Assembly (NCBI GenBank): GCA_020638065.1
Contig: JACKJG010000020.1
Location: 1-41,428, forward strand
Reading direction: 5' to 3'
DNA from: Hyphomicrobiaceae bacterium
GTDB lineage: Bacteria > Pseudomonadota > Alphaproteobacteria > Rhizobiales > Devosiaceae
DNA: 41,428 nt
Below the pieces are notes generated by a model. The model was not told the DNA's origin and made no database searches. It worked only from the letters and a program-made list of their open reading frames with translations. This document shows, in pieces, positions 31,576-40,269 of this stretch; positions within the stretch are counted from its first letter, which is position 1, and each line of letters opens with the position of its first letter. Made by a program: the position numbers and the translations under genes.

Positions 31576-33548
31576 CAGGCGGCTTCCACCTTCTGGCGCG
31601 TCCGTGCGGGTTGCGGTGCGCCAATGCGCAAGCGGCGGTCGGTCAGCGACAGCAGCCCACCTGCCGCCATGATCAGCGCGCCGAGCCAGACCAGCGTGAC
31701 ATAGGGCTTGAACCAGGCCCGCACGACATAGGCGCCCGCATCATCGAGATCACCGATGGCGAGGTAAAGCTGTGACAAGCCGAAATTGGTGATCGCCGCT
31801 TCGGTGCTGGGCATGCGCTGTGCAGTATAGACCCGCTTTTCGGACACGGCTTTGGCGGTTGAACCGTTCGGCGCCACGATGTCGAAGGTCACCGCATCGC
31901 CGACATAATTCGGACCCTGATAGTTTTCGGAGCCGGCAAGCGTTACCCCGTAGCCCGAGATTTGCAGGCTTTCGCCCGGTTTGAGGGTGGTTATGTTTTC
32001 GGTCTGAAACGAGGACACGATCACGATGCCAAGGATGGTCACGCCGAGTCCGAAATGTGCCATGGCCGTTGACCAAGCGGTTCGCGGCAGGCCGGCCATC
32101 CGGCGCAGGCTTTCGCCAAAGGCGATGCGCCCAACACGGGCACGGTCAAGAATATCGGCGATAGCGCCGACAATGACCCAGGTGCCTAGAAGCAAACCGA
32201 AGGTCGTCAGGGTGGCGCCGGACTGCAGTACAAAGGCGATGATCAGCCAGAGCACAAGGGTTGCGACGATGGCCCAGATCAGCCGCTGGGTCACGCCTGC
32301 CAGATCAGCGCGCTTCCAGGGCAAATAAGGCCCGAACGGCACCAGCAGCACAAGGGGCACCATCAGGGCACCAAAAGTCAGATTGAAGAACGGCGCGCCA
32401 ACAGAAATGCGCTGACCGTCCAATGCTTCGAGCAGTAACGGGTAAAGCGTGCCGACGAACACCGCGACGATGCCCGTCGCCAGAAACAGATTGTTGAGCA
32501 CCAGCGCGCCTTCGCGGCTGACCGGGGCGAAAACACCGCCGGCCTTCAACGCATTGGCCCGCAGCGCAAAGAGCACGAATGCACCACCGATAATCACTGC
32601 GAGAATGGCGAGGATGACGATGCCGCGGGTGGGATCGGACGCGAAGGAGTGAACCGACGTCAGAATGCCCGAGCGGACCAGGAACGTGCCGAGCAAGCTC
32701 AAGGAAAAGGCGACGATGGCGAGAAAGATCGACCAGACTTTCAGTGCGTTGCGCTTTTCCATGACGAGGGCCGAGTGCAACAACGCTGTCGCCGCCAGCC
32801 AGGGCATGAAGGATGCGTTCTCGACCGGGTCCCAATACCACCAGCCGCCCCAGCCGAGTTCGTAATAGGCCCAGTAGGACCCCATCGCGATGCCGAGGGT
32901 CAGAAACATCCAGCTGGCCAGCGTCCAGGGTCGCACCCAGCGCGCCCAGGCGGCGTCGATGCGGCCCGAGACCAGCGCCGCGATGGCGAAAGCGAAGCAG
33001 ACGGACAGCCCGACATAGCCGAGATAAAGCAGCGGGGGATGGATGGCCAAACCGATGTCCTGCAAAACCGGATTGAGGTCGCGGCCCTCAAGCGGCGCGG
33101 GCATAAGGCGCAGGAAGGGATTGGAGGTGAAGAGAATGAAGCCGGAAAAGGCGGCGATCATGGCCGATTGCACGGTCAGGGTCAGGTTGGCGAGATCGGT
33201 CGGCAGGTTGCGGCCAAAGACCGCCAGCGCCGCGCCAAAGATGACCAGAATGAGCACCCAGAGCAGCATGGAGCCCTCATGGTTGCCCCAGACCGAGGTC
33301 AGCTTGAACAGAAGCGGCTGTTGAGAGTGTGAGTATTCGTAGACCAGCGCCACCGAGAAATCGGACCGGGCAAAAGCCTGCAAAAGGGCCGCGAAAGCGA
33401 TGGCCACCAGAATGAATGTCAGGAGCGAGGCCTGCTGGAGAATGGGGGTGACGGTGTCACGGCGCCAGAAAACCATACCCAAAACGGCCTGCCCCGCCGC
33501 GAGAGCGAAGGCCAGAACCATTGCGAAATGCCCCAATTCGATGGACAT
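31575..33548 (-). CDS. ccmF: Haem lyase subunit CcmF (CycK)
   Basis: The protein has 657 residues with about 14 membrane segments. It carries the tryptophan-rich haem-handling loop GWGGWWYWDPVENASFMPWL and a large periplasmic region near the C-terminus. CcmF takes haem from holo-CcmE and, with CcmH and CcmI, attaches it to apocytochrome c in the periplasm. It lies 36 bases after ccmE and overlaps ccmH by one base, in the order ccmI-ccmE-ccmF-ccmH. Confidence 0.97.
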   Translation of the reverse strand: MSIELGHFAMVLAFALAAGQAVLGMVFWRRDTVTPILQQASLLTFILVAIAFAALLQAFARSDFSVALVYEYSHSQQPLLFKLTSVWGNHEGSMLLWVLILVIFGAALAVFGRNLPTDLANLTLTVQSAMIAAFSGFILFTSNPFLRLMPAPLEGRDLNPVLQDIGLAIHPPLLYLGYVGLSVCFAFAIAALVSGRIDAAWARWVRPWTLASWMFLTLGIAMGSYWAYYELGWGGWWYWDPVENASFMPWLAATALLHSALVMEKRNALKVWSIFLAIVAFSLSLLGTFLVRSGILTSVHSFASDPTRGIVILAILAVIIGGAFVLFALRANALKAGGVFAPVSREGALVLNNLFLATGIVAVFVGTLYPLLLEALDGQRISVGAPFFNLTFGALMVPLVLLVPFGPYLPWKRADLAGVTQRLIWAIVATLVLWLIIAFVLQSGATLTTFGLLLGTWVIVGAIADILDRARVGRIAFGESLRRMAGLPRTAWSTAMAHFGLGVTILGIVIVSSFQTENITTLKPGESLQISGYGVTLAGSENYQGPNYVGDAVTFDIVAPNGSTAKAVSEKRVYTAQRMPSTEAAITNFGLSQLYLAIGDLDDAGAYVVRAWFKPYVTLVWLGALIMAAGGLLSLTDRRLRIGAPQPARTRQKVEAA

Positions 33549-33584
33549 GGTTTGCTCCCTTCCGGTCCGCGACCGGTTTCCGGC

Positions 33585-34016
33585 CTACTGGCCTTCCCAA
33601 TGACCCTGATCCTTGAGGGTCTGTTCGATTTCCTTGGGAATGTAATTCTCGTCGTGCTTGGCCAGAACGTTGGTGGCCACGAAGGTTCCGTCGCTGCCCA
33701 GCTTCCCCTCGGCGATTACGCCCTGCCCTTCGCGAAAGAGATCGGGCAGAATGCCGACGAAAGCTATCTTCAGTTCCTTGTCGCCATCGGTGATGGTGAA
33801 GGTATTGTCCTGTCCGTTCTTGACCCAGGTCCCGTCTTCCACCAGTCCGCCGACGCGGATCGACTGGCCGGCAATATCGCCACGCTCAATCAATTCACTC
33901 GGGGAGAAAAAGAAAACGATCTCGTTGCGCAGGGCATTCAGGATCAACGCCGTGGCCAGTCCGAGCACAAGCAGCAATCCCAAAATCAAGGCGAGGCGTT
34001 TCTGTTTGCGCGTCAT
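33585..34016 (-). CDS. ccmE: Periplasmic haem chaperone CcmE (CycJ)
   Basis: The protein has 143 residues. One N-terminal membrane anchor (about 8-28) precedes an OB-fold domain (FFFSPSEL, GGLVEDGTW, YxGILPDLFREGQGV pattern). The covalent haem ligand His121 and the axial Tyr125 are in AKHDENYIP. Its ATG overlaps the ccmI stop by four bases (ATGA). Confidence 0.97.
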   Translation of the reverse strand: MTRKQKRLALILGLLLVLGLATALILNALRNEIVFFFSPSELIERGDIAGQSIRVGGLVEDGTWVKNGQDNTFTITDGDKELKIAFVGILPDLFREGQGVIAEGKLGSDGTFVATNVLAKHDENYIPKEIEQTLKDQGHWEGQ

Positions 34017-35173
34017 TGTTGCGGGCTCGTTTCAGGTTGTGCGGCAATTTCGGCCAATCCGGCGCTCGCGGCAAGGGCATCGAGATCCTGACGGGTGGCG
34101 GGGTCCGGGAAAGCCGCTATGGCTTTTTCATAGTCAAGTTTGGCGGTTTCAAGATCGCCGAGCACCAGCCGCGATCGAACCAGCCGGGTCCATTCGTCGA
34201 TCGTGCCGCCGTCGGCGTGGAGCCTGTTCGCCAGGCCCTCGACCATGCCCTGAACCATTTCACGCTGATCATCGCTGAGGTTGAGATTGTCGCCGGTGGC
34301 CGGCGCCTGCGTCGGCGGCGTTGCCGTGCCGGCGGGAAGCTGGCCGTCGTTCTGTGCCAGCGCAAGACCACGCTCGGCGATTGGAATCCATGCTTCGGTT
34401 CCATCTGAAAGCGCGAGCATTTGTGTCCACAATTGCTCCGCCTTTCTCCAGTCCTCGGTGCGCGTTGCCTCGCCAGCCAGATAGTAGAGGGCCCGCGCGT
34501 TTTGCGGATCGAGTGTCAGGGCTTGATCGAGCAAGCCGGTGACGTCGGGATCGAAATGCCCGTTATTGGCCATCAGCCGTGCTTCGGCTTCGTTGGTGAG
34601 CGTATCCGGCGTCGGCGTAATCATGGCGTTGACGCGGGCAAAGGCGTCAACAGCGTCGTCAAAGCGCTCAAGCTGCATATAGGCGGGGCCGAGAACCTGC
34701 CAGCCGCGCACATCGCTCGGATCCTGTTGCATGCGCGCTTCGATCTTGGCCACTGCCTCCTCGAAGCTCATGTTGGCGATTTGCGCGTCGGGCCGCGTGG
34801 CGAGCGGCATGGCCGGCAGATTGGGCTGTCCGATTTCCGTGTAAACCCAAAAGGCCAGCACCGGAACCAGAAGCAGGGTCAGCGCCACGACCGCCCATTG
34901 ATTGCGGCTGACGGGATGTTGAGCCGGACCCGAAGAATCCTCGAGACGCATGACTTCCCGCGCCAGTTCGGCACGCGCGGCCTCGGCTTCCGCCTCGCCC
35001 AAGCGGCCCATGTCGAGGTCGGTCTGGATGTCGTCGAGGCGCGCGCGGAACATGGCACGCTCACCGCCTTCTCCGTCATTCGGGCGAAGGCGGCCGACAC
35101 CCTGCCGGGCCGAAAGCCACAAAGTGACGAGCACCAGCACGCACAAAGCGCCCGCAAGAAGCCAGAATGTCAA
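34013..35173 (-). CDS. ccmI: Cytochrome c biogenesis protein CcmI (CycH)
   Basis: The protein has 386 residues from a TTG at 35173, with GGTGGG about five bases upstream; no in-frame ATG is better placed. Two membrane segments (about 1-20 and 92-115) bracket a cytoplasmic region resembling a leucine-zipper loop, and a periplasmic TPR domain (about 140-330) follows with repeated helix pairs such as GWQVLGPAYMQLERFDDAVDAFARV. CcmI binds the C-terminus of apocytochrome c and presents it to CcmF/CcmH. It is the first gene of the ccm operon and is divergent from the SoxB-like gene across 130 bases. Confidence 0.94.
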   Translation of the reverse strand: MTFWLLAGALCVLVLVTLWLSARQGVGRLRPNDGEGGERAMFRARLDDIQTDLDMGRLGEAEAEAARAELAREVMRLEDSSGPAQHPVSRNQWAVVALTLLLVPVLAFWVYTEIGQPNLPAMPLATRPDAQIANMSFEEAVAKIEARMQQDPSDVRGWQVLGPAYMQLERFDDAVDAFARVNAMITPTPDTLTNEAEARLMANNGHFDPDVTGLLDQALTLDPQNARALYYLAGEATRTEDWRKAEQLWTQMLALSDGTEAWIPIAERGLALAQNDGQLPAGTATPPTQAPATGDNLNLSDDQREMVQGMVEGLANRLHADGGTIDEWTRLVRSRLVLGDLETAKLDYEKAIAAFPDPATRQDLDALAASAGLAEIAAQPETSPQQ

Positions 35174-35303
35174 TTGATCCCACCGTTTAGGATTTTCGCG
35201 TTGGCCGGTTTAATAGTAACAATTGGACAAAGCTCCAAGCGCGTAACGCGCATTTGTACCGAGATGTCGCACCACGCGTGCAGAAAATGAGGGTTTGACG
35301 GGC

Positions 35304-36380
35304 GTGGAAGAAAGAGATGTCGCGGTTGTGGGCACCAGCGTTCTGTCTGCCTTAACGGTGCTTTCGCTGTCGCGAGATCATGGGAAAAGCGTGCTTTTTG
35401 TAACGGACCGGTCCCGCCCTTACCGGCTTACGCGCGACCTTCCGGCAAACTTCGGCTTTTTTCTCAACCCCCACGCATGGCAGGTTCTCAAATCGTGCCG
35501 CGACGAGGCGCAGCACTTGATCAACGAGGCCGGCGGACGCGGTCTCATCAAGCGCCGGGATCTCCACATCGCGGCGGTCAGCGGCGCCGGCGCGCAGGCC
35601 CTCGACCATGTGACGCAATTGGCGCGGTTCTATGGCTATGAAAGCGAGTCCGTTCCGGTCGAACAGGTCATCAAGCCGCGCGCCAGCGGCGTTGTGCGCG
35701 GCGTCATGAGTTTCGATCCCGCTCGGTTCTGGTTGAAGTTCTTCGGCCGCATCAATTCGGACAAAATCACAATCGCCGATTTCGCCAACATGTCGGTTGG
35801 GTTCGGGACCTCCGGCGGGGCGGAAATCCGGGCAAACGAACAAACGTTTCGGGCCAAGCGCATCGCGCTGATCGATAGCGAGGCGATCAGCCATTATTGT
35901 CCGGACGATCTTCTGTCGGGCTGCTTTGAAACCGGACAGGACAGCGTTATCGGCCTGACCCAGCGATCAAGACAGCGCGAGACCCTCTTCGTCCCGGAAT
36001 TCAATCTCAGACAATTCGTTTCGGGCCGGTTTGCGCGCGTGATCGGGCTTCGGGGATCACTGGACGAGGCGCTTTCCAACGCGGCTGGCCTTCTTTCGGA
36101 TTTTGAACCAGGCCAGATAAACGCGCTCAGCACCCGTTCGTCGCTGGCGGTGAAAGGTGGCGGCCCGCTGGCCGGCCGGGCCGGCGCCGGGTCACCGCTT
36201 CTGATTGCCGGGTTCGGACTGACCGCGCCGTTCCTCGCACCGGCACTAGCCAGACTGATCGCCGAAAGTCTCAGGCCCGAGGAAGAACGGCTCTTCGAAG
36301 GGATCAGACCCGATCCCGATTTGCAGCGCAAAGTCCGTGATTTGCCCATACCCATGTCCCGCACCGCAGAGGTGGCGTGA
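35304..36380 (+). CDS. Divergent sarcosine-oxidase beta-subunit-like flavoprotein
   Basis: The protein has 358 residues from a GTG at 35304, ten bases after GAGGG; a TTG at 35295 is in frame but touches that site. The overall plan resembles FAD-dependent DAO-fold oxidoreductases of the SoxB kind: an N-terminal beta-alpha-beta (DVAVVGTSVLSALTVLSLSRDHGKSVLFV) and a C-terminal GFGLTAPFLAPALARLIAESL like the FAD-closing segment. The GxGxxG loop reads G10-x-S12-x-x-S15, so FAD binding may be weakened or lost. It directly abuts the SoxA-like gene (stop and ATG adjacent). Function unknown; a subunit of a two-component amine or imino-acid oxidoreductase is the best guess. Confidence 0.6.
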   Translation: MEERDVAVVGTSVLSALTVLSLSRDHGKSVLFVTDRSRPYRLTRDLPANFGFFLNPHAWQVLKSCRDEAQHLINEAGGRGLIKRRDLHIAAVSGAGAQALDHVTQLARFYGYESESVPVEQVIKPRASGVVRGVMSFDPARFWLKFFGRINSDKITIADFANMSVGFGTSGGAEIRANEQTFRAKRIALIDSEAISHYCPDDLLSGCFETGQDSVIGLTQRSRQRETLFVPEFNLRQFVSGRFARVIGLRGSLDEALSNAAGLLSDFEPGQINALSTRSSLAVKGGGPLAGRAGAGSPLLIAGFGLTAPFLAPALARLIAESLRPEEERLFEGIRPDPDLQRKVRDLPIPMSRTAEVA

Positions 36381-38375
36381 ATGTTTGTTCGGGCCGACAA
36401 AAGATCTGACAATTCATTCGGTGGCCAACGGGTCGATCGCGCCAAACCGGTGCGTTTCAAGCTAAACGGCGAGACCATGATCGGACTTGCGGGCGATACG
36501 CTCTATTCGGCCGCTCTGGCGAATGGCTATCTGATTGCCGGAACGCGGGAAGCTGAGCCAGTGGGCGTTTCCGCCAACCTCGCTCCTGATGTCTGGGTCG
36601 TGGATGGCGCGCGGCAAAAGCGTTTCAACAGCGCATTGCTGCAGGTGCGTGACGGCGGAGACTACTGGATATCAACGCAAGGCAACGAGGATGAGCCCCC
36701 GCGCAGCACCAACCGGCTGAAAGCAAGACTTGGACGCCTTTTCTCGGGTTCCGACGCGTCATTCGGCCTCAACCTGGACCACCCCCAATCTCTTTGGACA
36801 CGCCGGGCCGACACGACTGACCTGACCACGACAATCAGTGAAGAGATTGAAACCGACGTGCTTGTCGTCGGTGGCGGTGTTTCGGGGCTCAAGGCGGCCG
36901 TGGATTATGCGGGTCAGGGCGCCAATGTTCTGGTTGTGGAAAGGGAACACGCCCCGGGTGGTTTTCACCTGCTTCAGGGCGAAGGCTGGGGTGGACTGCG
37001 CGCTTCCGAAGCACTCGCCAATCTGATTGACGATGTGACGAACATCCCCCTGATCGATGTCAGGACCGGCTTTCTGGTCGAAAGGCTTCTGCCCGGGTCG
37101 GCGGGCGCTGTCAGACTTGGCGGATCAGAAACCGACCGCACGCACGTCCTGACGATCAGAGCCAGAAGAATCGTGCTCGCGACCGGGAACACGGAAATGC
37201 CTCTGCCGTTTGCCGGAAACCGTTCTCCGCGCGTTGTGCCGACGAGCGATGCCTTTCGCTTGCTAAGGGATTTCGGTTTGGTGCCGGGCAAGCGGATCGC
37301 CGTTGCCACGGCCGGGAATGCCGGTATCAGCCTCGCCCTTCGCCTCGCGGAACACGGCGTCAAAATCGAAAAGGTCATCGATCTGCGTTTGGCGCCGCAG
37401 TCACGCTACATCGATTTTCTCAAGGCCTATGGCGTGGGAACGACCACAGGCACCAGGGTGCACGCCGTGGAAACCGGAAAAAACGGGATCAGGATTGAGA
37501 TGGCGCCAAGCACCGAAGCCATTCCTGCGAACACCACTACGCTTGAAGCTGAGGCGCTGATCACGTTCGGAGGCTGGCAACCGGATCTCGATTTGTGGGT
37601 TCGGGCCGGCGGCGCCGTGTCGTGGAACCCCGGCCACCAGCAGCTTTGGCCTTCCGGCCGGCTGGATGGCGTTGAGTTTGCAGGTTTGCCCGGCAAGGCC
37701 TCTGAGGGTGGACCGCGGCAGAATGAAGCTCTGGAATCTCCCGATGGGTGCGACGGCATCGTCAGCTTTGTGGAAAACCGCAAGGCGCCGTTTCTGAGTT
37801 TTTCTCGCACCTTTGTCCGGCATGAAGAAAAGGAGCAGCCGCGCGGATTGGCAGGGACCGTCCGATCTCTCCTCGGCCGAGACGAAGACGCCTGGCATGC
37901 GTACAATACGACCGACGTGTTTGATCTCGTGTCCAAGGTGCGGGCCGGCGAGATTCCGGCAGAATTCATCGAAGTGCAGATTGACGAGCACAGCCATGGT
38001 GACTTGTCCGACTACACTATCGACCGCAACGCCGAACTGCCGGTCGAGATGTGCGATGATCGCCTTGTCGAGAATGTGTGGCGCGCGCGTCTGGGCGGTG
38101 AAGCGGAAGTCTTCAATATTTCAAGCAGCGAAGGGGCATTGGCGCGCGGTGCCCTCCTGTTCGCTACGGGCGAGGAACCCGATCCGGGCGCTCCGCTTGG
38201 GGTCATCCTCTCGGTTTCAGACCATGATGCAGTCGCACTTGTCCGCCAGAAGCCGGAACAACCCGGTACCTGCTTCGCGCGCATCGGTGAGCGGTCTGTT
38301 GCCTGCAAGATTGTCGGAAAAGAACACCAGAACGAGGAAAAGCCCGTCGGCGTTGCGGAAGAGCCGGCCGGCTAG
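36381..38375 (+). CDS. Sarcosine-oxidase alpha-subunit-like protein lacking most of the aminomethyltransferase region
   Basis: The protein has 664 residues, against roughly 950-1000 for SoxA. Residues 15-100 resemble the SoxA N-terminal ferredoxin-like domain (GGQRVDRAKPVRFKLNGE, LAGDTLYSAALANG) but contain no cysteine. An intact dinucleotide motif VVGGGVSGL lies at 162-170, and a second, NAD-type region (GKRIAVATAGNAGISLAL) at about 300-320. The last 190 residues include GALLFATGEEPDPGAPLGVILSV, which recalls only the C-terminal barrel of the folate-binding aminomethyltransferase domain. It starts right after the SoxB-like stop codon. No soxD or soxG is present, so this is not a standard sarcosine oxidase operon. 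Confidence 0.65.
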   Translation: MFVRADKRSDNSFGGQRVDRAKPVRFKLNGETMIGLAGDTLYSAALANGYLIAGTREAEPVGVSANLAPDVWVVDGARQKRFNSALLQVRDGGDYWISTQGNEDEPPRSTNRLKARLGRLFSGSDASFGLNLDHPQSLWTRRADTTDLTTTISEEIETDVLVVGGGVSGLKAAVDYAGQGANVLVVEREHAPGGFHLLQGEGWGGLRASEALANLIDDVTNIPLIDVRTGFLVERLLPGSAGAVRLGGSETDRTHVLTIRARRIVLATGNTEMPLPFAGNRSPRVVPTSDAFRLLRDFGLVPGKRIAVATAGNAGISLALRLAEHGVKIEKVIDLRLAPQSRYIDFLKAYGVGTTTGTRVHAVETGKNGIRIEMAPSTEAIPANTTTLEAEALITFGGWQPDLDLWVRAGGAVSWNPGHQQLWPSGRLDGVEFAGLPGKASEGGPRQNEALESPDGCDGIVSFVENRKAPFLSFSRTFVRHEEKEQPRGLAGTVRSLLGRDEDAWHAYNTTDVFDLVSKVRAGEIPAEFIEVQIDEHSHGDLSDYTIDRNAELPVEMCDDRLVENVWRARLGGEAEVFNISSSEGALARGALLFATGEEPDPGAPLGVILSVSDHDAVALVRQKPEQPGTCFARIGERSVACKIVGKEHQNEEKPVGVAEEPAG

Positions 38376-38380
38376 TCGCT

Positions 38381-39637
38381 TTATGCCGAGCCGCCATTGC
38401 GAATGATGGTTTCCTTGGCGCGCGCGAGAACGTCGGCATATTCCTCGGAAAACCGGACACGCGCGATCTTCGCACAAAAATCGATACGATCCTGAGTTAT
38501 GGCGTCGTGCGGGTGCTCGCGCAATCGGTCCAGCAACCTCGTGCTGAGGGTTTCGCAAGATTGCCCGGTATGTATCCAGGCGGTGTCGATGGCCTGGTTG
38601 AGGGCCAGAGATTCGCGCGCATCCTTGGCCGCGTGCAGGAGATACATATTGTTCAATGCGTCGAGGAGTCCGTCCCTATCCAAAGAATCGGCACCGATCC
38701 GGGATGGTCGCAACCCGCGGCGGATCTGGGAATCAACCTCTTCGATGCGGCGGCGCAACAATTCGCTCAGATGCCCGACAAGACGTGCGACATTGGCGAA
38801 CCACAAGGACCGCCGGTCCTCTTCGACGATCGGCGCCAGCGCCCGCATGAAACGATGAAACCGGGCAATGACCCTGCAGGCAAGATCGATGTCGGTGAAA
38901 TGACCACCGCCGCTCTTGAGTAGCCCGATCTGGTTCTGAGCGTGTGCGATGATGGCGTTGACATAGGGCCCGAGTCCGGCCTGCCCGATCCTCGCGGGAT
39001 GGCTCGCACCAGCGGCCACAATCATACCTTCACCCAGAATCTGGGGATTTGAGACCTGACCAATGGCGGCGAGGGCAAGTTGATGGGTCAACAAGCCATC
39101 TTCGACTGGCAGTGATTGCAGCGTCACCGCCAATGCATGCCGATCGGAAATTGCATTGAGGGTCTTGCCGAAATGCGCTGCCTGATGGACCAGCTTGAGG
39201 TTTCGAAGCGCGCTCTGCAGCGCAGGCAGCACTTCGAGCATCTGCTCGCCACCAAGCTGAATGCCGAGCCTGTGAAGCCCATCGAGCTGCTCTGCGGCAG
39301 CACGATGCTGGGCGCCAATGAGATCACCGAGAAGCCTGGCAAAGCGTTCGTCAGTCCCCAGCGGAGCGCCAGGTCGCAGGGCCAGGGCGGCATAGTTGCC
39401 GAGTTGCGGGTCGAGATCCCGCACCATCCATTTCCAGACCTCGATGGCCGCTTCGGTGCGAATGGCTCCATCGCAGTGAACCAGATCAGGGCCATCGATC
39501 AGAACCGGACCAAGCAGGTGACGGACGATTTGCCGGGGAGAAAAGTCTGGAACAGCCGGCGAGGCAGCCGCGGCGCCGCTGCTCGCATGGGGTGCGTCCG
39601 CCGGGTTCGGCGGTATAACGGGGCTGGGCTGGCTCAT
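38381..39637 (-). CDS. Large helical protein of unknown function
   Basis: The protein has 418 residues from the ATG at 39637; a TTG two codons earlier is less likely. A Pro/Ala-rich disordered N-terminus (about 1-30) precedes an almost entirely alpha-helical body with no signal peptide or membrane segment. Residues such as FSPRQIVRHLLGPVLIDGPDLVHCDGAIRTEAAIEVWKWMV and many His-rich helices give no family I recognise. It is convergent with the SoxA-like gene (five bases apart) and lies 97 bases after the lipoprotein gene on the same strand. Codon use looks like that of its neighbours. Confidence 0.75.
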   Translation of the reverse strand: MSQPSPVIPPNPADAPHASSGAAAASPAVPDFSPRQIVRHLLGPVLIDGPDLVHCDGAIRTEAAIEVWKWMVRDLDPQLGNYAALALRPGAPLGTDERFARLLGDLIGAQHRAAAEQLDGLHRLGIQLGGEQMLEVLPALQSALRNLKLVHQAAHFGKTLNAISDRHALAVTLQSLPVEDGLLTHQLALAAIGQVSNPQILGEGMIVAAGASHPARIGQAGLGPYVNAIIAHAQNQIGLLKSGGGHFTDIDLACRVIARFHRFMRALAPIVEEDRRSLWFANVARLVGHLSELLRRRIEEVDSQIRRGLRPSRIGADSLDRDGLLDALNNMYLLHAAKDARESLALNQAIDTAWIHTGQSCETLSTRLLDRLREHPHDAITQDRIDFCAKIARVRFSEEYADVLARAKETIIRNGGSA

Positions 39638-39724
39638 GTTCAATTCAGGGTTATGCCATTTCTTGCCTATTTTAGGTGAATTGGCGTAAACAAATCATTG
39701 TTTGGACACGACAAGCGGCTATTC

Positions 39725-39751
39725 GCAAAGCCGAACGTGATCAGCTTTGCG
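39725..39751 (-). terminator. Hairpin at the end of the lipoprotein gene
   Basis: The arms GCAAAGC (39725-39731) and GCTTTGC (39744-39750), extended by one pair, enclose a 12-base loop. The structure overlaps the lipoprotein stop codon. No T-run follows on the minus strand, so it may stabilise the message end or terminate weakly. Confidence 0.35.
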
Positions 39752-40232
39752 CAACAACCCAGTTGCCATTCTCGCGGCAACTGGTCCCCGACTTGGTGTA
39801 GTTAGTGCCACCGATGGTAACGGTGTGTTCGAATTCACGGCAGTCGCGTTCATTGACGCGAACAAATGGCCCCACGGTGACGCTGCCGCTGGCACCGCTG
39901 TCGCCACTCCAATGGCGGGGCGCTCCAGGCCGCCCGGTTTGCATGGCAAAGTACTGAGCGCTCGAAGCTTCCTGCTTGTCCTTGTCCGACATTTTCGCCA
40001 GTGCGGCGGGGTCAACGAATTCCTGAAGCTGCGAATCGACGGCCGATACCGAAACCTCGGTGGTTGCGGCCTGGGGCAGCGCGGGCAGCGCGGCGACGGA
40101 CTGCTGATTTTCCTGAGGTGGGGTAGACGCGAATACCGGACCGCTGGGCGCGCTGGTGAAACCGGAATTCGCGCATCCGGAAACCGCCAGCAAAAGTGCG
40201 ATCGCGAGGGGAAAATGAACTCGGAAAGACAT
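39741..40232 (-). CDS. Outer-membrane lipoprotein with surface-antigen-like C-terminal domain
   Basis: The protein has 163 residues. AAGG six bases upstream supports the ATG at 40232 over an adjacent TTG. A lipoprotein signal peptide ends in the lipobox LAVSGC, giving Cys20 as the lipidated residue. A low-complexity linker follows, then a C-terminal domain with DCREFEHTVTIGGTNYTKSGTSCRENGNWVV. This resembles the small beta-rich domain of rickettsial 17-kDa/RT0821-type surface antigens, including the paired cysteines. It lies 37 bases after the kinase gene on the same strand and may belong to its operon. Confidence 0.85.
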   Translation of the reverse strand: MSFRVHFPLAIALLLAVSGCANSGFTSAPSGPVFASTPPQENQQSVAALPALPQAATTEVSVSAVDSQLQEFVDPAALAKMSDKDKQEASSAQYFAMQTGRPGAPRHWSGDSGASGSVTVGPFVRVNERDCREFEHTVTIGGTNYTKSGTSCRENGNWVVAQS

Positions 40233-40269
40233 CAAAGACCTTGAAGTTGGGTGCCCGCCCTATCCTGTT

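Noticed and set aside
35239..35251. GCGCGT-A-ACGCGC palindrome between ccmI and the SoxB-like gene
   Set aside because: Six-base arms of simple G/C alternation are common in this base composition; not enough for an operator call.
39688..39703. AAACAA-ATCA-TTGTTT inverted repeat upstream of the 418-aa protein gene
   Set aside because: Short, A/T-only stem with four-base loop; too weak for a terminator and not distinctive as an operator.
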